Below, in pieces: positions 1 through 4,822 of a stretch of 6,446 bases of DNA. Made by a program: the position numbers and the translations under genes. Every line of letters starts with the position of its first letter. Positions within the stretch are counted from its first letter, which is position 1. Under the pieces are notes generated by a model that saw nothing but the letters and a program-made list of their open reading frames with translations, made no database searches and was not told the origin of the DNA. This DNA comes from BS750m-G57 sp964392945 (GTDB taxonomy: Bacteria; Planctomycetota; Phycisphaerae; SM23-33). The stretch lies in contig CAYMSH010000372.1 in the NCBI GenBank assembly GCA_964392945.1, positions 1 to 6,446 on the forward strand, given 5' to 3'.

Positions 1-117
1 ACGAGCTCGGAAGGACGGCGGAGGGGCGTGAGTGTCCCCGAGCACCGCAGCGGCCAGCGCCGTCACCGGACCAAGCCCCAGAACCGCAGCAACCACAGCA
101 ATGATTGCACTCTTCAT
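1..117 (-). CDS. Exported protein of unknown function, N-terminal fragment
   Basis: Only the first 39 codons are inside the window; the gene runs off the left edge. The protein starts MKSAIIAVVAAVLGLGPVTA and has a classic Sec signal peptide: one lysine at residue 2, a hydrophobic core at about residues 4-16, and an A-L-A signal peptidase I site at residues 20-22. The following residues (about 23-39) are rich in Pro and Ala and show no recognisable domain. The ATG at 117 is preceded by a strong ribosome binding site, AGAGGAG, 8 nt upstream, which makes the start convincing. It lies 114 nt downstream of the anti-sigma-like gene on the same strand, so it may belong to that operon or have its own promoter in the gap. 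The function cannot be told from the fragment. That it is a real, exported gene product is likely; any role is unknown. Confidence 0.72.
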   Translation of the reverse strand, partial: MKSAIIAVVAAVLGLGPVTALAAAVLGDTHAPPPSFRAR

Positions 118-124
118 TAATGAT

Positions 125-131
125 CTCCTCT
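125..131 (-). promoter_or_regulatory. Ribosome binding site of the left-edge exported protein
   Basis: Read on the minus strand, AGAGGAG occupies this position and ends 7 nt before the ATG at 117. It is the best Shine-Dalgarno sequence in the window and fixes the start of the left-edge gene. Its strength contrasts with the absence of such a site before the heparinase-like and WalJ-like genes. Confidence 0.7.
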
Positions 132-161
132 TACATCGACAAGAGACTGCAAACCTCAGTT

Positions 162-190
162 AGATTACCATTGACTGGGGATTCATTCAA
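162..190 (-). promoter_or_regulatory. Weak candidate promoter for the left-edge exported gene
   Basis: On the minus strand, TTGAAT (185-190) and TAATCT (162-167) are separated by 17 nt, matching a sigma70 layout with 4/6 and 3/6 consensus positions. A transcript would begin about 40 nt before the ATG at 117 and include its ribosome binding site. A separate TATTAT hexamer at 208-213 lacks a fitting -35 element. The alternative is read-through from the sigma/anti-sigma operon, since no convincing terminator hairpin is visible between 118 and 231. Confidence 0.25.
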
Positions 191-231
191 GAGGACCTTG
201 GTGCTGAATAATACTGCGGGCAACACACAAG

Positions 232-1254
232 TCACTCGCGAGTATCGGAATCTCCAGACCATGCCGGCAGCAGGAACGAATCGGTTGCGCTGGCCGGAGC
301 CTCGGTCCCGTTGTATTCCTTCTTGCCCTGCACGAGGAAGATATTGTCGCCGTTGACGCCGACTGTCGCCCGATCGCTCCACTTGACGCCCCAGTCGAGA
401 TAAAGCACGTTGTGGCCTGTTCGACCGTGATTGCGGCTGCTGCTGCGCGGGCGTGAAAGGAAGCTGGCCTGGAATTGGCCGCCTTCGAAAACCGGTGTTT
501 TGTCCGACAGGACCGCCATTTCGGCGACAACGGGAGCCAGAGTCGTGTTGTTTCGCGAAATCGCCTCGGACCCCAGCGAGTGCTGGTAGGAGTAGCTTAT
601 GTACTTGGCGGCGGGAAAATCGTTCATTTTCGCATCCACGCCGAAGACCTCGCCGGCGGCGTCCTGATCGGCGGCGCACTGGAACACGGCGCCGGGGGCA
701 TAGTAGCCCTTGACCAGGCGGAACAGTCCGGCCGAGTTGCTGACCGGCTTCTGATCGACGCCCGGCAGCCAGGCGGCATTCGATTCGTGGGCAAGGGGAA
801 GATTGTCCTGATTGTCCATGGCGAACTTCTTCATGCCGGTGCCGATCTGACCGACGTTCGAGGCGCACTTGCCCTGGAGCGATCTCTGGCGGACCTGCCT
901 GGCCCACGGCACAAAAATCAACGCCATGATAATCGCAGCCGCGGCTATGGCGCCAAGTTCACGCAGCGAAAATGTCGGTCTGCCGGCTCGCACCAGCTCT
1001 CTGCGCGCAGTGGCGGCCGTGGTTCGCCTGGCAGAGGCGATACGGTCCAGCGTGCGATCGACCAGATCGTCCGACACCGCGGGCGCGCCGAGCAGTTTCA
1101 GCGCATCGTTGGCATTTGAGATATCGTCCCGCAGAGTGCGGAAGTCGTCGTCCTCTTCCAGGCGTTCCTCAACTGCCGGCCTCGTCGCTTCGTCGCAGCG
1201 ACCCAGCAGGTAGTCAATCAGCAGCGCCTCATCTTTCTTACGTTGTTCATCCAT
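232..1254 (-). CDS. Putative anti-sigma factor with prepilin-like outer domain
   Basis: This 340-residue single-pass membrane protein is probably the partner of the ECF sigma factor just upstream. Residues 1-75 are acidic, predicted helical and cytoplasmic (LIDYLLGRCDEA, then EERLEEDDDFRTLRDD), like the N-terminal part of planctomycete anti-sigma proteins. The zinc-binding HxxxCxxC of ZAS-type anti-sigma factors is absent. A transmembrane helix spans about residues 99-117 (LGAIAAAAIIMALIFVPWA) and is followed by basic residues. The outer part resembles DUF1559/H-X9-DG prepilin-like proteins: C130-x2-N-x3-IG with a following KKFAMDNQDNLP segment, FQCAADQD around C193, a YISYSY segment at 218-223, and GHNVLYLDWGVKW at 280-292. 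The ATG at 1254 overlaps the end of the sigma gene by 8 nt (ATGGATGA), implying translational coupling; an upstream in-frame ATG at 1332 lies deep in the sigma gene and is unlikely. The sigma-partner role is inferred from topology and operon position; the prepilin resemblance is read by eye. Confidence 0.8.
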   Translation of the reverse strand: MDEQRKKDEALLIDYLLGRCDEATRPAVEERLEEDDDFRTLRDDISNANDALKLLGAPAVSDDLVDRTLDRIASARRTTAATARRELVRAGRPTFSLRELGAIAAAAIIMALIFVPWARQVRQRSLQGKCASNVGQIGTGMKKFAMDNQDNLPLAHESNAAWLPGVDQKPVSNSAGLFRLVKGYYAPGAVFQCAADQDAAGEVFGVDAKMNDFPAAKYISYSYQHSLGSEAISRNNTTLAPVVAEMAVLSDKTPVFEGGQFQASFLSRPRSSSRNHGRTGHNVLYLDWGVKWSDRATVGVNGDNIFLVQGKKEYNGTEAPASATDSFLLPAWSGDSDTRE

Positions 1255-1849
1255 CGTCTGATTCCACCTGGGCTTTCCACAGCCCTGCGAACCGACCAAC
1301 GGCCGCATGCAGGCGACTCTTGACCGTGCCAAGAGGCAACGCCAGCATGTCGGCGATTTCCTTGTAGGCGAACTCGTGGAAATAACACAGCACGAGCACG
1401 ATCCGGAGCTGCTCCGGAAGCGTCCCTACAATCCTTTCTACGGCAAGACGGGCCTCAAAGTTCATCAATTTTTCATCCGGCGCGGGAATTGCCGACGGCA
1501 TCATCGAAACATAGCTGTCCTGATCGTCCGCCCCGCCGATCGATGCGTCCAGAGAAGCCGCGGATTTACGAGCCCGACTCCGCATCGCGTCCCGGGCTTT
1601 GTTGGCCGCTATCGTAAACAACCAGGGCTTCAATCGCTTCTTCGTATCAAACGTCCCGGCCGATATGTGCAACTGCAAAAACGCCTCCTGAAACGCGTCT
1701 TCAGCCATAGCGCGATTACCCATGAACCGCGTCAGGAATGCTATCAGCTCCTGCTGGTGACGCCGCATGAGCGCACCGAACGCCTCTTCGTCTCCGTCGA
1801 GGTGACGCTGGAGAAGCATCGAATCGCTGATCTGTGAAGATTCCGACAA
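1247..1849 (-). CDS. ECF-family RNA polymerase sigma factor
   Basis: A 200-residue sigma70-family protein of the extracytoplasmic-function type, which directs RNA polymerase to a set of target promoters. Region 2 covers about residues 11-87: LLQRHLDGDEEAFGALMRRH, then AMAEDAFQEAFLQL (core binding, 2.2) and KPWLFTIAANKARD (2.3-2.4, -10 recognition). An Ala/Ser/Asp-rich linker lies at about 92-125. Region 4 covers about 140-190, with LPEQLRIVLVLCYFHEFAYK and the helix-turn-helix IADMLALPLGTVKSRLHAAV that reads the -35 element. Regions 1 and 3 are absent, as expected for ECF factors. I chose the TTG at 1849 because AAAGGA sits 5 nt upstream and a TATAAT promoter lies between it and the in-frame ATG at 1942, which would add 31 residues without homology. 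The ATG at 1819 lacks a ribosome binding site. The stop overlaps the start of the anti-sigma-like gene. The family assignment is secure; the target promoters are unknown. Confidence 0.93.
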   Translation of the reverse strand: MSESSQISDSMLLQRHLDGDEEAFGALMRRHQQELIAFLTRFMGNRAMAEDAFQEAFLQLHISAGTFDTKKRLKPWLFTIAANKARDAMRSRARKSAASLDASIGGADDQDSYVSMMPSAIPAPDEKLMNFEARLAVERIVGTLPEQLRIVLVLCYFHEFAYKEIADMLALPLGTVKSRLHAAVGRFAGLWKAQVESDDG

Positions 1850-1854
1850 ACGGT

Positions 1855-1860
1855 TCCTTT
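1855..1860 (-). promoter_or_regulatory. Ribosome binding site selecting a TTG start
   Basis: AAAGGA on the minus strand lies 5 nt before the TTG at 1849. It is the only Shine-Dalgarno-like sequence near any in-frame start codon of the ECF sigma gene, so it decides the start in favour of TTG over the ATGs at 1942 and 1819. Confidence 0.5.
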
Positions 1861-1882
1861 CGATACGCTCGGGCCGCGAAAG

Positions 1883-1911
1883 ATTATAACGTCCGGAAAC
1901 CGATTTGTAAC
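1883..1911 (-). promoter_or_regulatory. Sigma70-type promoter of the sigma/anti-sigma operon
   Basis: On the minus strand there is a perfect -10 hexamer TATAAT (1883-1888) and GTTACA (1906-1911, 4/6 match to TTGACA) exactly 17 nt upstream. Transcription would start near 1876, giving a leader of about 27 nt that carries AAAGGA before the TTG start at 1849. The housekeeping form suggests basal expression and not the ECF autoregulation that is common in such operons. It also argues against the longer ORF beginning at 1942. Confidence 0.6.
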
Positions 1912-1961
1912 CCGCCTGTCCGCCCGATGGGCAAAAATACAAAATCCCGGATCAGCCGTTC

Positions 1962-1990
1962 TTGAACTTACAGAGCCAAGGCATTATCGT
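1962..1990 (+). promoter_or_regulatory. Candidate promoter of the heparinase-like gene
   Basis: TTGAAC (1962-1967) and TATCGT (1985-1990) are separated by 17 nt, each matching 4 of 6 sigma70 consensus positions. The -10-like element ends 6 nt before the ATG at 1997, so the transcript would begin at or next to the start codon. The overlapping GAACTT (1964-1969) matches the -35 core of many ECF promoters, and CGTA follows at 1988-1991, but the spacing between them is a few nt longer than usual. Either reading is provisional. Confidence 0.35.
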
Positions 1991-1996
1991 ATTGTC

Positions 1997-3832
1997 ATGA
2001 GACGCGGAATACTTGCTGACAGTGATCAACTCGGCGCCATGGCCCAGCGAATATCGAAGAGCCCCTTCGACGCCATATTCGACGCTCTGGAGCGAAGGTG
2101 CGCACTTATCCTCGAAACAGGCCCGATCACGGAAACCCAATGGCGAGCGATATGGGAGCGAGGACGGTGGTCCTCGGCCTCACTAGCCGCTCGAGCCACA
2201 CAGGGCAGGATCATGGACCTGGCGATCTGCCATCATGTGGATCCCAACGGAGCCTATCGCGATCGAGCGGTCGAGGAACTCAAGAATCTCTCGTCGTGGA
2301 GCACGTGGGTCGATCCCTGCCACAACAAAATGGCCGCCGACATCTGCACCTCGGAAGCCGCCGTGGCGACAGTCGTCGGACTAGACTGGCTCTGGGACGA
2401 CATATCACCGGATGAGAAGCAGGCGATTATCAACAACGTTTCGGAAAAGGCGATCAAACCGTACCTCCAGGCCATCGAAGATGAAGTCTGGTGGCACGGC
2501 TGCTACCATCACTGGAACGTGGCGGTCAACGCCGGAATGGCGATCGCCGCGATGGCGATGGAGGATGAATCTCCCCAGGCCGCACAAGTCGAAAAACACG
2601 CACGCGCCGGACTGAAATACTTCTTCGACGCATTCGGCTCAGACGGCGGATGGGACGAGGGGACCGGATACTGGGGCGTGACGCTAAGGTATCTGCTGCT
2701 CCTGGCAGAAGCCGACAAGAACGTCCGAGACGACATGGGTGTTTACCACTGCAGAGGACTCGATTCAACGGGCCTGTTCCCGATCTACTTCACCCCTCAC
2801 GGACACCCCGCAAGCTTCGGAGACTTCCCCGCCGCGCCTCTGCACGGAACGATATACCTGCTGGCCAGACAGTTCGGGATCAAGGAGGTCGCCTGGTGGC
2901 TTGACACCTACTCCCTGGGCCGAGACGCGACTACAAACGGGTGGTCCGCCGCCGGGTTGGCGATGCTGTTCCGACCGGAGAATATGAAACCTCAAAAGGC
3001 CCCGAAGCTCGACACCGTCAAGACGTTCCCGTCGATCGGGTGGGCCGCGATGGCCGACAGCTGGCCCAAGCCGGGCCTCTACGCTGCGACCAAGACCGGC
3101 GACATGGCCGTAAACCATGCAAAGAGCAACATGAACGCCGTACAGATCCAATGCGGCGGCGAAATGATGCTCGTGGAGTTCCCCAGAGGACCAAAGGACC
3201 AGGAATTCGCTACCGAAGCACAAAACCGGTTCTACGAAATAAACGCACGTGCGCACAACACCATTTGCACCGCACAGCGGGACCACCAGATAGATGCCCA
3301 GGGATCCATACTCGAATCAAAGAGCAACAAGGACTACCGCTGGATAGTATGCGACTCAGGCGGAGCCTGCGGCGACGGCGTGCAGTTCATCCGACACCTG
3401 GTGATGGCCGTAGACGCCGAGGCAAACCAGGGACGCGCGATCATCGTGCTGGACGAACTGACCAGCAACGCTCCGGAAAAATTTGAACTCACATGGCACA
3501 CCAGGGGCAGGGTCGAACTGAACGCCGATTTGCAGATCGGGACGATCACCGGCGTGCGACAGCAGATGCACCTGGCCCTGGGAGCCACTGTCGAGACGGC
3601 TGTTAAGCTCAAGTCGGCGCGTATAGATTCACACTGCAACGAGCGGTTCCTGCACGTTACCGGAGGCGCCGTAGGCAGGGTGCTGCTGGCCAGCGTTTTC
3701 GCCACTGAACCGATCGACGAACCGCTGGAGTTAATCGACTCCCTAGACGGGGCGACAGTAACTGTCGGCAGGATCAAAGCCAACTTCAAGACAAGCGGAT
3801 CGCACCTGACGCTGATTGGCGTGGAACTCTGA
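1997..3832 (+). CDS. Heparinase II/III-family polysaccharide lyase-like protein
   Basis: A 611-residue protein with the architecture of the heparinase II/III superfamily (PL12/15/17/21-like), which cleaves uronic-acid-containing glycans by beta-elimination. Residues about 40-330 form the probable alpha/alpha toroid, with WWHGCYHHWNVAVNAG at 165-180 and DGGWDEGTGYW at 216-226; N174 and Y225 sit where PL15/17-type enzymes keep their substrate-neutralising Asn and catalytic Tyr. Residues about 345-611 form the C-terminal beta-sheet domain, with GDMAVNHAKSNMN at 368-380 (H374), GGEMMLVEFP at 387-396 and ARAHNT at 418-422 (H420), echoing the conserved H-x-N/D and HNT signatures. No signal peptide is visible and no upstream start supplies one, so it is probably cytoplasmic and may act on imported oligosaccharides. 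The ATG at 1997 has no clear ribosome binding site. It is transcribed divergently from the ECF sigma operon. The family call is strong; the substrate (heparinoid, alginate or other uronan) is not determined. Confidence 0.88.
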   Translation: MRRGILADSDQLGAMAQRISKSPFDAIFDALERRCALILETGPITETQWRAIWERGRWSSASLAARATQGRIMDLAICHHVDPNGAYRDRAVEELKNLSSWSTWVDPCHNKMAADICTSEAAVATVVGLDWLWDDISPDEKQAIINNVSEKAIKPYLQAIEDEVWWHGCYHHWNVAVNAGMAIAAMAMEDESPQAAQVEKHARAGLKYFFDAFGSDGGWDEGTGYWGVTLRYLLLLAEADKNVRDDMGVYHCRGLDSTGLFPIYFTPHGHPASFGDFPAAPLHGTIYLLARQFGIKEVAWWLDTYSLGRDATTNGWSAAGLAMLFRPENMKPQKAPKLDTVKTFPSIGWAAMADSWPKPGLYAATKTGDMAVNHAKSNMNAVQIQCGGEMMLVEFPRGPKDQEFATEAQNRFYEINARAHNTICTAQRDHQIDAQGSILESKSNKDYRWIVCDSGGACGDGVQFIRHLVMAVDAEANQGRAIIVLDELTSNAPEKFELTWHTRGRVELNADLQIGTITGVRQQMHLALGATVETAVKLKSARIDSHCNERFLHVTGGAVGRVLLASVFATEPIDEPLELIDSLDGATVTVGRIKANFKTSGSHLTLIGVEL

Positions 3833-3855
3833 TCTATTCAACGATTCGACAATTC

Positions 3856-3893
3856 CAGAATAATGCCGGACAAATTACGACGAAATTATTCTG
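3856..3893. repeat. Inverted repeat downstream of the heparinase-like gene
   Basis: CAGAATAAT (3856-3864) is perfectly complementary to ATTATTCTG (3885-3893), giving a 9-bp AT-rich stem with a 20-nt loop, beginning 24 nt after the heparinase-like stop codon. No run of T follows, so it is a poor intrinsic terminator. It could be a 3' end-stabilising stem or a protein-binding dyad. Confidence 0.45.
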
Positions 3894-3899
3894 CGCGCC

Positions 3900-3905
3900 T
3901 ATGAT
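3900..3905 (+). promoter_or_regulatory. Isolated -10-like hexamer in the gap before the WalJ-like gene
   Basis: TATGAT matches 5 of 6 positions of the sigma70 -10 consensus. No good -35 element lies 16-18 nt upstream. If used, it would give the WalJ-like gene a leader of about 125 nt containing the 13-bp hairpin at 3974-4007. It competes with the closer TAGAAT at 4026-4031 as the promoter of that gene. Confidence 0.2.
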
Positions 3906-3973
3906 TTAGTAGATGAAAAAATGCATCGCCCTTCGCATTGTTGTAAAGACGTTTGTTTGAAGCTCGAGGGAAC

Positions 3974-4007
3974 CGAAAGGCTTGCGGATAAAAGCGCAAG
4001 CCTTTCG
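3974..4007 (+). terminator. Perfect 13-bp hairpin, possible terminator
   Basis: CGAAAGGCTTGCG (3974-3986) pairs perfectly with CGCAAGCCTTTCG (3995-4007) around the 8-nt loop GATAAAAG. This is the strongest secondary structure in the window. It lies 141 nt after the heparinase-like stop and 30 nt before the WalJ-like start. The T-rich tail usual for intrinsic terminators is weak (TATTG follows), but the stem is stable and its position between two genes fits transcription termination. It may instead be a structured leader of the downstream gene or a copy of a dispersed palindromic repeat. Confidence 0.55.
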
Positions 4008-4025
4008 TATTGCGCTGATGATCGA

Positions 4026-4031
4026 TAGAAT
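4026..4031 (+). promoter_or_regulatory. Candidate -10 element immediately before the WalJ-like gene
   Basis: TAGAAT matches 5 of 6 positions of TATAAT and ends 6 nt before the ATG at 4038, the spacing expected for a leaderless transcript. The hexamer 17 nt upstream (TTTCGT, 4003-4008) is a poor -35 and overlaps the hairpin's right arm. No Shine-Dalgarno sequence precedes the start codon. Confidence 0.35.
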
Positions 4032-4037
4032 GCCCCT

Positions 4038-4808
4038 ATGAAGATTATTTCGCTCCAGTCAGGCAGCAATGGAAACTGCATCTACGTCGAGGCCGGCGGA
4101 GTGCGGCTGCTTATAGATGCGGGAATCTCCGGCAAGCGCGCCGAGCAGCGACTGGCCGATGCAGGGCTGGATATTCGCGATGTCGATGCGATACTGATAT
4201 CCCACGGCCATGGGGACCATATCGCCTGTGCGGGCATCTACCAGCGGAAGTTCAAACTGCCGATTCACATCACCGCCCCGACACTAACGGCGACGCAGAT
4301 CCATCGCCCTATCGGACGCGTAGACGACATTCGCCACTTCCAGGCCGGAGACGTAATCAAGTTCGACTCCGTCACAGTCGAAACAATACCCACGCCGCAC
4401 GACTCGAACGACTCAGTTGCGTTCGTGATTGACGACGGGCGCCGCCGCCTCGGCGTGCTGACCGATCTGGGACACGCGTTTTCCGGCCTGGGCGAACTGA
4501 TCGGAACGCTTGACGCGGTGATTCTCGAAAGCAACTACGACCCGGACATGCTGGACATGAGCCCCTATCCGCAATTCCTCAAGCAGCGAATTTCGGGCCC
4601 GCACGGGCACTTGTCAAACGCCGAATCGGCCAGTCTGCTGGCCCGATCAATCGGCGGTAAGCTCAAATGGGCCTGCCTGGGACACCTGTCGGGCGAGAAT
4701 AACGATCCGAACCGGGCGATAGAAACCCACAGGGATATCGTGGGACACTCGCTGCCCCTGCACATTGCCGGACGATACGAAGCAGCCCAGCCGATAGAAC
4801 TTCTCTAA
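4038..4808 (+). CDS. WalJ/YycJ-type metallo-beta-lactamase-fold hydrolase
   Basis: A 256-residue protein, the usual length for the WalJ (YycJ) group of metallo-beta-lactamase-fold hydrolases. These are cytoplasmic nuclease-like enzymes that have been linked to DNA repair and mutation rate in Bacillus. All metal-site motifs are visible: the N-terminal SGSNGNCIYV (8-17), LLIDAG (24-29), SHGHGDH (55-61) with H56, H58, D60 and H61, TPHD (119-122) with H121, LTDLGH (141-146) with D143, and the family block ESNYDPDML (164-172), GPHGHLSN (187-194) and LGHLSGENN (214-222). Two metal ions are therefore expected. The start at 4038 yields MKIISLQSGS, the standard N-terminus of this family, although no ribosome binding site precedes it. 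The next gene begins 14 nt after the stop, so the two are probably co-transcribed, although nothing suggests a shared pathway. The family is confident; I omit a gene symbol because naming differs between phyla. Confidence 0.92.
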   Translation: MKIISLQSGSNGNCIYVEAGGVRLLIDAGISGKRAEQRLADAGLDIRDVDAILISHGHGDHIACAGIYQRKFKLPIHITAPTLTATQIHRPIGRVDDIRHFQAGDVIKFDSVTVETIPTPHDSNDSVAFVIDDGRRRLGVLTDLGHAFSGLGELIGTLDAVILESNYDPDMLDMSPYPQFLKQRISGPHGHLSNAESASLLARSIGGKLKWACLGHLSGENNDPNRAIETHRDIVGHSLPLHIAGRYEAAQPIELL

Positions 4809-4810
4809 CC

Positions 4811-4815
4811 GGGAG
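4811..4815 (+). promoter_or_regulatory. Ribosome binding site of the secreted barrel protein
   Basis: GGGAG lies 7 nt before the ATG at 4823 and immediately after the WalJ-like stop codon (4806-4808). It supports both the start choice and translation of this gene from a shared mRNA. Confidence 0.6.
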
Positions 4816-4822
4816 ACATCAG

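Noticed and set aside
131..907. Long minus-strand open frame of 258 codons
   Set aside because: It overlaps the anti-sigma-like gene on the same strand in another frame. The translation is Arg/Gly/Pro-rich with no domain, as expected from a frame shadow in GC-rich DNA.
475..1119. Plus-strand open frame of 214 codons antisense to the anti-sigma-like gene
   Set aside because: It is the antisense shadow of a gene with clear homology, overlap coupling and a transmembrane segment. The translation shows no recognisable motif and there is no ribosome binding site.
1255..1332. N-terminal extension of the anti-sigma-like protein from the ATG at 1332
   Set aside because: It would overlap the sigma region 4 coding sequence by 86 nt and add 26 residues with no matching character; the start at 1254 gives the normal MDEQ N-terminus and a coupled overlap.
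1307..1837. Plus-strand open frame of 176 codons antisense to the sigma gene
   Set aside because: The opposite strand encodes unmistakable sigma regions 2 and 4; this frame is rich in Arg/His and has no domain.
1922..1932. Short hairpin GCCC-GAT-GGGC in the divergent region, followed by an A-rich stretch
   Set aside because: A 4-bp stem with a 3-nt loop is common by chance in GC-rich DNA, and it lies upstream of genes in both directions, where a terminator has no obvious use.
1850..1942. N-terminal extension of the sigma factor from the ATG at 1942
   Set aside because: The extra 31 residues have no sigma homology, and a TATAAT promoter lies inside the extension. AAAGGA before the TTG at 1849 gives a better start.
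2765..3286. Minus-strand open frame of 173 codons
   Set aside because: It is antisense to the heparinase-like gene and has no motif or ribosome binding site.
3913..3960. 15-codon ORF (MKKCIALRIVVKTFV) just before the 13-bp hairpin, like an attenuator leader peptide
   Set aside because: There is no Shine-Dalgarno sequence, no run of one amino acid that would sense a metabolite, and no alternative pairing of the hairpin that I can see. The arrangement could easily be chance.
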